A stretch of DNA of 16,080 nucleotides from JAADHY01 sp964428935 (GCA_964428935.1 CAYSAG010000101.1:1-16080); one strand, 5' to 3'. Positions 1-8,018 are shown, counted from the stretch's first letter. The notes: generated by a model not told the origin, from the letters alone. Translations and numbers: made by a program.

Positions 1-385
1 AGACAGTTCCCCACAGTCGACTGAGTCCCAACTTTTCGGCGTGACACAGCACTAGTCGGGTAGTCGAGCGACCCACGGACGGCGTTCCGTTCCAGCCGGG
101 CCGGATGTGCGGGCGAGGGGTGTCTTGCGGAATCGGCCCGCGTGCGTTGAGGGCTCGCGACTTTCGCGCCGTCCGGTCCGACGGTAGGATGAGCGAAGAG
201 CCTGTTGGCGGGTGTTGCTCGAAATGCCGCTGCAGGGCCGTGAACCGCTTGGCGCGAAGGCGTCCGTCGCGTTCGTACGGTCCTTGGCCGGGTCGGTTTC
301 GCGAGACGCTGGGTGTCTGGGTGTTAAAGTCAGGGCCTCTACGTTGACCCGATTCAGCAACGCGCATTGGGGGGAGTCTGAGAAC
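1..385. other. Upstream spacer of the sulfatase gene; no gene seen
   Basis: I find no convincing coding sequence here. All three forward frames reach a stop within the first 55 bases, so the tail of a gene from the left cannot be excluded but would be at most about 18 codons. The sulfatase frame stays open from 212, but residues encoded before 386 show no family similarity and would precede the signal peptide. The only clear signal is the ribosome binding site next to the sulfatase start. I see no convincing promoter pair. Confidence 0.5.
369..376 (+). promoter_or_regulatory. Ribosome binding site of the sulfatase gene
   Basis: The run GGGGGGAG ends nine bases before the ATG at 386. It decides the start: this ATG begins a classical signal peptide, while the frame upstream encodes arginine-rich sequence without family similarity. 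Confidence 0.6.
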
Positions 386-1858
386 ATGCGAAGGGAATTC
401 TTGACGCTGCTGGCCTCAGTTTTGGTCGTGCTCGGCGTTCGGCCCGCTTGCGCGCCGGTCAGCGCGGCCGACAAACGGCCGAACATTCTGTTCATTTTGG
501 TGGACGACTTGGGCAAGGAGTGGGTCAGCTGTTACGGGGCCGAAGACATCCGGACGCCAAACGTCGACCGCCTGGCGGCGACTGGCATGCGTTTCGAGAA
601 CGCCTACTCGATGCCTCAGTGCACGCCCACGCGTGTGACGCTGTTGACCGGGCGGTACCCGTTTCGCAACGGCTGGGTCAACCATTGGGACGTTCCGCGT
701 TGGGGTGTCGGCTATTTCGACTGGAAGTGTCGGCAGAACATGACTTGGGCCCGGCTGCTGCGAGAGGCCGGTTACGCCACTGCGGCTGCGGGTAAGTGGC
801 AGATCAACGACTTCCGGCTCACTCCAGATGCCCTCCGGAAACACGGTTTCGACGAATGGTGCATGTGGACCGGCTACGAGTCGGGCAATCCGCCCAGCGC
901 CCGACGGTACTGGGACCCGTACATCAACACGCCGGAAGGGAGTCGAACGTACGAGGGCCGTTTTGGTCCGGACGTGTTCTGCGAGTTTTTGATGGATTTC
1001 ATGGAGCGGCACAAGGACCAGCCGATGGCTTTGTACTACCCCATGGTCTTGACGCACGGCCCACTGACGACCACACCGTTGGCCCCGAAGGCGTCTGGGA
1101 AGCTGGAGCGGCACAAGGCCATGGTCGAGTACGTCGACTACGTGATTGGCCGGTTGGTGGCGAAGCTGGAGGAACTGTCGATTCGCGACCGAACCATTGT
1201 CATTCTTTCGACCGACAACGGGTCGGGCGGCGGCTTGGTGGGCCACCGGTTGGGCCACGCGGTACGCGGTGGCAAGGGGAAGATTTCAGAGGCCGGCTGT
1301 TGCGAACCGTTCATCGTGAGTTGCCCTGGTCTGGTTCCCTCGGGGGTCGTGACAGACGCGCTGACCGACTTCACGGACTTGTTCCCGACGTTTTGTGAGC
1401 TGGCGGGCGTTCGAATTCCCAGCGACTTGAAACTGGACGGCGTCAGCATCGCGCCGGTCATTCTGGGCCGAGCGAAAGACTCGCCGAGACAATGGATTCT
1501 GGCCATGGGACACGGGGCCGCGCGAGTCGACGAGAAAGGAGTTCGCGGCGTCGTGGACTTTGCCGAGCGGGCCATTCGAGACAAGCGGTACAAGGTCTGG
1601 GTGAACTCGGCTCGCCAAATCGAGCGGCTGTACGACTTGAAGACAGACCCGTTTGAGGAGCGCAACTTGGTCTCCAGCACCCGGCCGGAGCACGTGGCGG
1701 CCTTGAAGAAATTTCAGAAGATCGTCGACTCGCTTCCAAAGGTCGACGCACGCCCGTGTTACCAGCCGCGAGCTGCCAATCCTTGGGACCGAAAGGCCGG
1801 CCGGCCCGGCTCTAAACGTCCGCACGTCCGGCGGCGGAAAGTGCGTTCCGCTTCGTAG
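386..1858 (+). CDS. Exported type I sulfatase (formylglycine-dependent, alkaline phosphatase superfamily)
   Basis: This 490-residue protein should hydrolyse a sulfate ester, probably on a carbohydrate, outside the cytoplasm. Residues 1-27 are a signal peptide: a basic start, a hydrophobic stretch, and an Ala-rich cleavage region before ADKRPN. Metal-binding Asp40-Asp41 lie in the ILVDDLG motif. The sulfatase signature is C79-T-P-T-R83, where Cys79 would become formylglycine. It continues as LLTGRYPFRNGW, typical of planctomycete sulfatases. Lys137 sits in AAGKWQ, where most relatives have GKWH. His224 lies in THGPL, and Asp277-Asn278 in STDNG. The C-terminal 25 residues are very basic. Threonine replaces the usual Ser/Ala in CxPxR, a variant I believe occurs in relatives. 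Activation would need a formylglycine-generating enzyme or anSME encoded elsewhere. The substrate cannot be read from sequence. No neighbour appears cotranscribed. Confidence 0.93.
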   Translation: MRREFLTLLASVLVVLGVRPACAPVSAADKRPNILFILVDDLGKEWVSCYGAEDIRTPNVDRLAATGMRFENAYSMPQCTPTRVTLLTGRYPFRNGWVNHWDVPRWGVGYFDWKCRQNMTWARLLREAGYATAAAGKWQINDFRLTPDALRKHGFDEWCMWTGYESGNPPSARRYWDPYINTPEGSRTYEGRFGPDVFCEFLMDFMERHKDQPMALYYPMVLTHGPLTTTPLAPKASGKLERHKAMVEYVDYVIGRLVAKLEELSIRDRTIVILSTDNGSGGGLVGHRLGHAVRGGKGKISEAGCCEPFIVSCPGLVPSGVVTDALTDFTDLFPTFCELAGVRIPSDLKLDGVSIAPVILGRAKDSPRQWILAMGHGAARVDEKGVRGVVDFAERAIRDKRYKVWVNSARQIERLYDLKTDPFEERNLVSSTRPEHVAALKKFQKIVDSLPKVDARPCYQPRAANPWDRKAGRPGSKRPHVRRRKVRSAS

Positions 1859-1891
1859 AGTGTGTTTCAACAACCTTGCTCGGCAGAAATC

Positions 1892-1945
1892 TGAACGGCC
1901 ACGCGTGGTCGCGAGACAAAGGCCGCGCTTCGTCGTGGCCGTTCA
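1892..1945. repeat. Perfect 12-base inverted repeat after the sulfatase gene
   Basis: TGAACGGCCACG at 1892-1903 is the exact reverse complement of CGTGGCCGTTCA at 1934-1945, with 30 bases between. It lies 33 bases past the sulfatase stop. It could fold at the end of the sulfatase transcript and protect or terminate it. No T-run follows, so a classical Rho-independent terminator is unlikely. Confidence 0.6.
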
Positions 1946-2673
1946 CGGCCTACGCGGGACGTCCGGGAGCATTTCTCGCCTGAACCTGGAGGTGCCTGCA
2001 AGACCCGGGTGCTGTTCGGGACAGCTTCAAACCCGTTCGCAGGGCGTTTGTGAAAATGTGTTTTCGAGGCCAGGGGAAGATGTGCCGTGCGAGCGGCATC
2101 GAACAAACCGAGCGGGCTCGGCCGACGCCCCGCGCGCCCGGTTGCCGCGGCCAGGGAAGAAATGTCGGAAGACAGCCCGTCGCGTCGGCGTGAGTGGGCT
2201 CGCGTAGCGGTTCGGTCGTTCGAACGGGTTTGGACCTCGGATTGTCGTTCGGGGCCGGATCGGCTAATTTACTGGCTTCTTAGGGTCCGGCTTGCCGGCT
2301 CAGACCGACCTGAGAGCGTGTTTTCAAACTTGGTGGCGGCCGTCGAGGCGGCAAGGCGAACGGCTGGCGGTTCGAAAGGGTTGCTCTTGGCGCGGGTTGC
2401 TGGAAAGCTTGTCGCGTCGATGAAGACATGCCCTTCGTCGGTGGCTCCTGCCAAGAAGTTCGATCTGAACTTTTTGTTTTCGTGTGACACCTGCCGTAGT
2501 GAGACACGCCTTGGAGTGGGCTCGATTTCTGGTCGGCCGCAGTCGCGGGCTCGGAGCTCAAGCGGTCTTGCCGTTGTGCGAGCTGTCAGGGCGGCCGCGG
2601 TCCGTTCGGGTTCGTCGCCTTTTCGGGAGCGGTTCGTCCAGTGGAACTCCAACCACACGCAAGCGACAGGTAA

Positions 2674-2679
2674 GGGAGG
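2674..2679 (+). promoter_or_regulatory. Ribosome binding site of the antiporter gene, unusually close to the start
   Basis: GGGAGG ends three bases before the ATG at 2683, tighter than the usual five to nine. No in-frame alternative start downstream keeps the signal-like N-terminus, so the ATG at 2683 is retained. Confidence 0.5.
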
Positions 2680-2682
2680 CCC

Positions 2683-4326
2683 ATGAAAGGGAAACGCGTT
2701 CCGTTGGTTCGGTGGCGGTGGATTGCGGTCGTTTCTGTGCTGTTGCTGTGGCCCGGAGCATTTGGAGCGAAGTGGGAGAGTTCTTCGACGAGCGGAACCG
2801 ACGCGGTCCTGGTGGCTCAGGCCTCCGCGTCTGCGTCGACTCAAGCGGCGACGACTGAGAAGGGCGTCGGCTCGGAAGCGGTGGAGCCGCCCGGCGATTC
2901 GGAACGGGCAACCGAGCCGCCGGCCGACGCCGCCTCGCGCGACAGTGCCGACCAGCAGTCGGTTGGCGGCGAAGCGGAGGTCGCGGCGGCCGAGGAGCAT
3001 CATGGAGGCGGACACGCGGACCCGGTTGGGCCGGTCCTGTTGGGGGTGGTCATCATCATTTTGGCGGCCCGTCTGGGCGGTCACTTGTTCGAGGTGGTCG
3101 GACAGCCGGCGGTGCTGGGCGAACTGACGGTGGGAGTGATTCTGGGCAACCTCCCGCTGATTGGAATCACGGCACTGGAGTTCTTGAAGGTCGACTACTC
3201 CAGCGGCGTGGCTCCCCACGGCCTGCTCGGCATGGCCGGCGTGACCATCGACCACCTGTCGCGGATTGGCGTGGTGCTGCTGTTGTTTCAAGTGGGGCTG
3301 GAGACGACCGTCGGCGAGATGCGCCGGGTCGGCCTGTCGGCCTTCCTGGTTGCCACGTTCGGGGTCATTGCGCCCATCCTGCTCGGGTGGGGCTGCGGAG
3401 CGGTCTTGTTGCCCAACCACCACTGGACGGTCCACATGTACTTGGGGGCGACCTTGGCGGCCACCAGTGTGGGCATTACAGCTCGTGTGCTACAGGACCT
3501 GGGCAAGTCGACCACGAAAGAAGCTCAAATCATTCTGGGCGCGGCCGTCATTGACGACGTCATGGGGCTGGTCGTGTTGGCGGCGGCCCAAGGCGTCATT
3601 ACGGCCATTGGTGACCCGTCGGGCGGTTCTTTTGGAGCGGCGGACCTGGTGGCCATTCTGCTGAAGGCTGTCGGGTTCCTGTTCGGAGCGTTGCTGCTGG
3701 GGCAGTACATCAGCCGACCGCTGTTCAAAGTTGCGAGCTACCTGCGCGGACAAGGTTTGCTGGTGGTCACGGGACTGGCGATTTGCTTCTTGTTTGCGTG
3801 GGCGGCCAATGTGGTCGGGCTGGCGCCGATTGTCGGGGCTTTTGCCGCCGGGTTGATTTTGGAGAAAGTCCAGTACCGTGAGTTGGCCGAACGGTCCGGC
3901 GGACACGAACTGGAAGAACTCATCGAGCCGATTGCCGCTTTGCTGGTTCCCATTTTCTTCGTCGAGATGGGCATTCAGGTCGACCTGCGCAGCTTCACCG
4001 ACCCGACCATGCTGGGGCTCGGCGCGGCGCTGACCGTGGCCGCCATCATCGGCAAGCAAGTCTGTTCGTTCGGCGTACTGGAGAAGGGCGTCGACAAGCT
4101 GAGCGTCGGCCTGGGCATGATTCCGCGAGGCGAAGTCGGTTTGATTTTTGCGGCCATTGGTCTGCAAATGAAAATTGGGTCGGAACGAGTGGTGGACCCG
4201 CACACGTACTCGGCCATCGTGGCCATGGTCATGATTACCACAATGGTCACGCCGCCGCTGCTGAAATGGTCTTTGACGCGGCACGACCGAGTGGAGAAGG
4301 CGGAGACCGAGAAGGTGGCTCCGTGA
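2683..4326 (+). CDS. Monovalent cation:proton antiporter, CPA2/NapA-like, with N-terminal extension
   Basis: This 547-residue integral membrane protein should exchange Na+ or K+ for H+ across the cytoplasmic membrane. Residues 115-530 form the Na+/H+ exchanger domain, with about 12-13 hydrophobic segments. The family's paired ion-binding aspartates are Asp291-Asp292 in AAVIDDVMGL, as in electrogenic NapA-type transporters. The late helix motif GMIPRGEVGLIFA starts near residue 478 and holds Arg482. QPAVLGELTVGVILG near 141 is the usual first-helix signature. No TrkA-N/RCK or USP domain follows; the protein ends about 20 residues after the last helix, so this is not a full Kef channel. Residues 1-28 look like a signal peptide or extra helix. 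Residues 30-112 are an Ala/Ser/Glu-rich acidic linker ending in a His cluster, EEHHGGGHADP. Transported ion and direction cannot be settled from sequence. Confidence 0.9.
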   Translation: MKGKRVPLVRWRWIAVVSVLLLWPGAFGAKWESSSTSGTDAVLVAQASASASTQAATTEKGVGSEAVEPPGDSERATEPPADAASRDSADQQSVGGEAEVAAAEEHHGGGHADPVGPVLLGVVIIILAARLGGHLFEVVGQPAVLGELTVGVILGNLPLIGITALEFLKVDYSSGVAPHGLLGMAGVTIDHLSRIGVVLLLFQVGLETTVGEMRRVGLSAFLVATFGVIAPILLGWGCGAVLLPNHHWTVHMYLGATLAATSVGITARVLQDLGKSTTKEAQIILGAAVIDDVMGLVVLAAAQGVITAIGDPSGGSFGAADLVAILLKAVGFLFGALLLGQYISRPLFKVASYLRGQGLLVVTGLAICFLFAWAANVVGLAPIVGAFAAGLILEKVQYRELAERSGGHELEELIEPIAALLVPIFFVEMGIQVDLRSFTDPTMLGLGAALTVAAIIGKQVCSFGVLEKGVDKLSVGLGMIPRGEVGLIFAAIGLQMKIGSERVVDPHTYSAIVAMVMITTMVTPPLLKWSLTRHDRVEKAETEKVAP

Positions 4327-4827
4327 GCCGCGGGCCGGACGCCGGTCGGTTGCGGGTTTTCTTTCGGCCGGGGCAGGAGCGACGCGACGTCTCGCCGCCG
4401 GAGAAGCCGGCCCGAATCTCGGTGGGGTTCGGCCGCGGGTGCAGTCTCTGGCGGAAGTGAGGCGCTGCCCCCGACGACGGCGCGTGCCGCGCTGATTCGT
4501 TGCTGCGGACTGCGGTTGGACTGCGCGTCGGCTTCGGGCTGCTCGCGTGCCGGCTCGGGCCAGCGCGGCTTTGTCGGGCAGGCTCAAACTGCGGTCGCCG
4601 GTCTTGCCCGGGACGAGTGACTGTCTCTTTGGCGGCGAGCTCTCTAGCATGACTCGCCGAGGGGTCGGTTCCAGAAAACGGGCGGAGGCGGTCGACCGTC
4701 GGCGCGTGGAGCGCTCCGCGAGTGGGGTCGTGTCGGGAACGTCCTCGCAGGCTGGGGGCCGAGCCGACGGCTGAAACGCGACGCCCCAGGACGTGGTCGC
4801 GTGGCTGGGACGCGGAGTGCCGGTGTC
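4327..4827. other. Spacer between antiporter and kinase genes; no gene supported
   Basis: No open frame here encodes recognisable sequence. Just after the antiporter stop a short stem, GGCCGG at 4333-4338 with CCGGTC at 4342-4347 (one G-U pair, three-base loop), is followed nine bases later by a T-rich stretch at 4357-4364. It might be a weak terminator, but the gap between stem and T-stretch is too long for a standard one. I see no clear promoter for the kinase gene. Confidence 0.4.
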
Positions 4828-6444
4828 ATGAAGTTGGAGCGGATTGGTTCGTACGTGGTCGAGCGGGAATTGGGGGTCGGCGGAATGGGCACGGTCTACC
4901 TGGCCCGTCACGAGCAGACGGGCCGGAGCGTGGCCGTGAAAGTGTTGTCGCCGGCTTTGTCACGCGAGCGGGGATTCGTCGAACGTTTCCGTCGAGAAAT
5001 CGAGGCGCTGAAGCGTCTGAAGAGCGAGCACATTGTCGAGCTTTACGAAAGCGGCCAGGAGGGCGAGCTTCACTACTACGTCATGGAGTACGTCGAGGGG
5101 GAGACCTTGAGCCAGCGGCTTCGACGGGAGCGGCGACTGCCGTGGAAGCAGGTCGTGGAGATTGCCTTGCAAATCTGCTCGGCCTTGAAAGCCGCTCACA
5201 ACGCCGGCGTCGTTCACCGGGACTTGAAGCCGTCCAACATCATTCTGACGCCGGACGGCCGGGTTAAGCTGACCGACTTCGGAATCGCTCAAATTTTCGC
5301 TGCATCGAAACTGACGGTCACGGGAAGCATTGTCGGGACGCCCGAGTTCATGTCGCCGGAGCAGGCGGAGGGGCGGAGGGCGACGAAAAGGAGCGACTTG
5401 TACTCGCTGGGCGTGTTGATGTACACCATGCTGACCGGGCGGCCGCCTTTCGTGGGGCGGACGACGTTGGACGTCATTCGCAAGCACCGCTTCGGGCGCT
5501 TCGACCGAATCAGTGCTGTGGTGCCGGACGTGCCGCGGCGGCTCGAACAGATTGTCGACCAACTCTTGGAGAAGGACCCAGACAAACGGTTTCCAGACGC
5601 GTACGTGGTGTCGCTTCGGCTGCGGGAGGTGCTGCGGCGGGAGGACGAGTCGGGGCGGTCGACCGTGGCCGACGTCGAAGCTTTGGACGGAGAGGAGCCG
5701 ACCGTCTACTTGCCGCCGGACGGGGCCTCGGACCGACCCGGACCCGCCACGCTCATGCACGGCCTCATGAAGGCCGAACTGCAGCGCCAGGCGCAGCCCA
5801 CGGCGGTGGGCCGGTTGCTGAACAGCACGTGGTTTCTTCTGGCGTGTCTGGTGCTGTTGGTGCTCGGCGGCGTCTGGTGGCTCCGTCACCCGCCGGTGCC
5901 GCCTCCTTCTGCTGAGGACAGCACCACACCGCCAGACGACGAAGTCGACCGCCTGCTGGACTTGGCTCGACGGAAGGTTCGAGTCGGCGACGAACGGGGC
6001 GCGGAGCGAATGCTGCGTTCGCTGGCTGATCTATTGGAGCAACTGCCCGGCCGTGAGAACGAACTTCAACTGGTGCGGCGGCAGCTGCGACAGTTGGAGC
6101 GGCAACAGCAGGAACGGGCAGGGCGGTTGACGCTGGCCGAGCAATCGTTGCAACGAGCGGCTGAGCTGGCCAAGGCCGGTCAGCACGAACAGGCGGAAGC
6201 CATTTGCCGCGACGTGTTGGTGCTGTACGGCGACGACCCGGCGGCCGATCCGGTGGTCGAGCGGGCTCGGCGGCTGCTGGAGCAGGTCGGCGAGCCACTA
6301 GCGGGCTCGACCGGTGCCGCTCGTCGAAGCGAAGCCAGGGAAACGTCTCGGGACTCGCCAGGAGGGCAAGGCGGTGCGACGGCCGTCGGTCCGGGGGACG
6401 CGGCCGGCCGCAGCGGGCAGGAAGAAGCCAGCCGCTCAGACTAG
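4828..6444 (+). CDS. Membrane-anchored Hanks-type Ser/Thr protein kinase
   Basis: The 538-residue product should transfer phosphate from ATP to Ser/Thr of target proteins. The cytoplasmic kinase domain spans about residues 7-270: glycine loop GVGGMG at 16-21, ATP-binding Lys38 in VAVKVL, helix-C Glu57, catalytic loop HRDLKPSN with Asp132 and Asn137, DFG at 150-152, activation-loop threonines at 163 and 165, and SPE at 176-178. All catalytic residues are present. A single transmembrane helix lies at about 334-352. The exported part has a Pro-rich linker, a helical Gln/Arg-rich coiled coil or TPR-like region (about 372-487), and a low-complexity Gly/Ala/Ser tail. No PASTA, WD40 or NHL sensor is visible. 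I chose ATG 4828, nine codons into the frame opening with GTG at 4801, because GGAG lies ten bases before it and the domain starts just after. The target is unknown. Confidence 0.93.
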   Translation: MKLERIGSYVVERELGVGGMGTVYLARHEQTGRSVAVKVLSPALSRERGFVERFRREIEALKRLKSEHIVELYESGQEGELHYYVMEYVEGETLSQRLRRERRLPWKQVVEIALQICSALKAAHNAGVVHRDLKPSNIILTPDGRVKLTDFGIAQIFAASKLTVTGSIVGTPEFMSPEQAEGRRATKRSDLYSLGVLMYTMLTGRPPFVGRTTLDVIRKHRFGRFDRISAVVPDVPRRLEQIVDQLLEKDPDKRFPDAYVVSLRLREVLRREDESGRSTVADVEALDGEEPTVYLPPDGASDRPGPATLMHGLMKAELQRQAQPTAVGRLLNSTWFLLACLVLLVLGGVWWLRHPPVPPPSAEDSTTPPDDEVDRLLDLARRKVRVGDERGAERMLRSLADLLEQLPGRENELQLVRRQLRQLERQQQERAGRLTLAEQSLQRAAELAKAGQHEQAEAICRDVLVLYGDDPAADPVVERARRLLEQVGEPLAGSTGAARRSEARETSRDSPGGQGGATAVGPGDAAGRSGQEEASRSD

Positions 6445-6518
6445 CGCCCTTCTTGCTGCGGGAGAGCGTCGTGGCTGGCGGGCAAGAGACAGCGCCGAAA
6501 GCTGGAGCAGCGAAACAA

Positions 6519-6536
6519 CCGCCGGGAGAACGGCGG
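6519..6536. repeat. Short GC hairpin between kinase and bioA-like genes
   Basis: CCGCCG at 6519-6524 pairs with CGGCGG at 6531-6536 around a six-base loop. It lies in the 196-base gap between the kinase stop and the aminotransferase start. There is no T-run, so it may be only a chance GC-rich structure; a role in ending or pausing the kinase transcript is possible. Confidence 0.3.
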
Positions 6537-6640
6537 CGGCGAGAACAAGACTGGCAGTGGCCGGAGCTCGGCGGACACCCAGGAGCGTGCGGAGTGAGGG
6601 CGCGGTTTGTCCACGTCGAAGAAGCGGAGTTCGTCAAGAA

Positions 6641-8011
6641 ATGGCGACGGCGGAGCAACTACGGCTTTGGGACAACGAACACGTTTGGCACCCGTTCACG
6701 CCAATGAAGGCGTACCGTCAAGAGAACGCACCAATCATTGAGTCGGCCGAGGGTTTTTTCCTAATCGACACGGAAGGCCGTCGCTACCTGGACGGCGTGT
6801 CGTCTTTGTGGTGTAACGTGCACGGGCACCGGGTGCCGGAGATTGACCAGGCCGTTCGCGAGCAGTTGGATCGGGTCGCTCACACGACGTTGCTCGGTCT
6901 GGCCAGTCCGCCGTCGATTGAGTTGGCTCACGAGCTGGTGCAGCGGACGCCGGCCGGCCTGACGAAGGTTTTCTACTCGGACAGTGGAGCGACGTCGGTC
7001 GAGGTCGCGTTGAAAATGGCCTACCAGTACCACTTGCAGAAGCGTCGGCCCGAGCGGCGGGACGTTTTCGTCTGCTTGGGCGAGGCCTACCACGGAGACA
7101 CGATTGGTGCGGTCAGTGTGGGCGGAATCGACCTGTTTCACGCGGCCTACGGCGCGCTGCTGTTCGAGACCATTAAGGTGCCGTCGCCCGTGGCGTACCG
7201 CGTGCCGGACGGCCACACGGAAGAGAGCTACCTGCAGTTTTGCTACGACGAGGTGGAGCGGGTTTTGCGTGAGAACGGGGAGCGGGTGGCGGCGTTCGTT
7301 TTGGAGCCGCTGGTGCAGGGAGCGGCTGGAATGCTGGTCCACCCGCCCGGGTACTTGCGGTTCGTCCGCGAGCAGACGCGACGCTACGGCATTCCGCTGA
7401 TTGCCGACGAAGTCGCGGTCGGTTTCGGTCGGACCGGAACGTTGTTCGCCTGCGAGCAGGAGCAGGTCTGTCCGGACTTCCTTTGCTTGGCGAAAGGGTT
7501 GACCGGCGGTTACTTGCCCGTCGCAGCCACGCTGACCACGGACGAAATTTTCGAAGCGTTCTTGGGCGAGCCGGCGGAGGGACGCACTTTCTACCACGGA
7601 CACACTTACACGGGCAACGCGTTGGGGTGCGCCGCGGCGTTGGCTTCGCTCAGGCTGTGGGATGAGCGGCGGGTGTTGGAGAACGTGCGACGGAACGCCG
7701 AGCGGTTGTCGGAGCGGCTGAGGGAGGTGGCCGACCGGCCGCACGTCGGGCAGGTCCGACACAAGGGAATCATGGTCGGCATTGAGCTGGTCGCCGACAA
7801 GGAGACGAAGCGGCCGTTTCCGCCGGAGCTGCGGGTGGGGCACCAAGTCACGCTGGCCGCTCGACGCCGTGGGGTCGTCATTCGACCGCTTGGCGACGTG
7901 GTCGTGCTCATGCCGGCACCGGCCATGCCCACCGAGCTGCTCGACCAGCTGTGCGACGTGGTCTTCGAGTCGATCGACGAAGTGACCGGGCGTTTGAAAG
8001 CCGCTGGCTGA
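6641..8011 (+). CDS. bioA: Adenosylmethionine/lysine-8-amino-7-oxononanoate aminotransferase (7,8-diaminopelargonate synthase)
   Basis: This 456-residue PLP enzyme of the class III aminotransferases should convert 7-keto-8-aminopelargonate to 7,8-diaminopelargonate, the third-last step of biotin synthesis, in the cytoplasm. Visible motifs: WHPFTPMK at 16-23, the phosphate-binding SDSGA at 113-117, Y150-H151-G-D-T, Asp256 in IADEVAVGFGRTG (binds the pyridine nitrogen), Schiff-base Lys285 in LAKGLTGGYLP, and YHGHTYTGNALGCA at 318-331. Length fits the family. From memory, the match to B. subtilis BioA, which takes its amino group from lysine, is closer than to E. coli BioA, which uses SAM. Position 19 is Phe, where SAM users have Tyr. 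ATG 6641 was chosen because the family N-terminus begins there and GGAG lies 11 bases upstream. No other bio gene is in the window. A related transaminase role is the main alternative. Confidence 0.88.
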   Translation: MATAEQLRLWDNEHVWHPFTPMKAYRQENAPIIESAEGFFLIDTEGRRYLDGVSSLWCNVHGHRVPEIDQAVREQLDRVAHTTLLGLASPPSIELAHELVQRTPAGLTKVFYSDSGATSVEVALKMAYQYHLQKRRPERRDVFVCLGEAYHGDTIGAVSVGGIDLFHAAYGALLFETIKVPSPVAYRVPDGHTEESYLQFCYDEVERVLRENGERVAAFVLEPLVQGAAGMLVHPPGYLRFVREQTRRYGIPLIADEVAVGFGRTGTLFACEQEQVCPDFLCLAKGLTGGYLPVAATLTTDEIFEAFLGEPAEGRTFYHGHTYTGNALGCAAALASLRLWDERRVLENVRRNAERLSERLREVADRPHVGQVRHKGIMVGIELVADKETKRPFPPELRVGHQVTLAARRRGVVIRPLGDVVVLMPAPAMPTELLDQLCDVVFESIDEVTGRLKAAG

Positions 8012-8018
8012 GCCAAAC

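Larger units (their letters stand above)
1859..2682. other. Long spacer between sulfatase and antiporter genes; no gene supported
   Basis: These 824 bases hold open frames on both strands, as expected in GC-rich DNA, but none encodes recognisable sequence. Structure seen: a 12-base inverted repeat at 1892-1945, an AT-rich palindrome GAAAA-tgtg-TTTTC at 2052-2065, the palindrome CGTTCGAACG at 2217-2226, and an AT-rich island near 2467-2484. A weak sigma70-like pair, TTGTCG at 2242-2247 and TAATTT at 2265-2270 with a 17-base gap, could drive the antiporter gene, but the match is poor. A small RNA or long leader is possible but unproven. Confidence 0.5.

Noticed and set aside
2369..2378. GGTTCGAA resembling a tRNA T-arm
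   Set aside because: No matching acceptor stem, D-arm or anticodon arm can be drawn around it.
2087..2686. A 199-codon + strand frame ending at the antiporter start
   Set aside because: Arg/Ser/Ala-rich, no domain or hydrophobic pattern, no clear ribosome binding site; best read as non-coding.
2269..3435. A 388-codon - strand frame reaching into the spacer before the antiporter
   Set aside because: Most of it is antisense to the antiporter; the part in the spacer has no recognisable domain.
4333..4364. Stem plus T-rich stretch after the antiporter stop as an intrinsic terminator
   Set aside because: The stem is only six pairs with one G-U, and nine bases separate it from the T-stretch; mentioned in the spacer entry but not called.
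4801..4827. GTG at 4801 as kinase start
   Set aside because: It adds nine residues with no clear ribosome binding site, whereas GGAG at 4814-4817 is well placed for the ATG at 4828.
3490..4911. A 473-codon - strand frame across the antiporter and kinase start
   Set aside because: It crosses two well-supported + strand genes and gives Arg/Gln/Asp-rich sequence typical of antisense translation.
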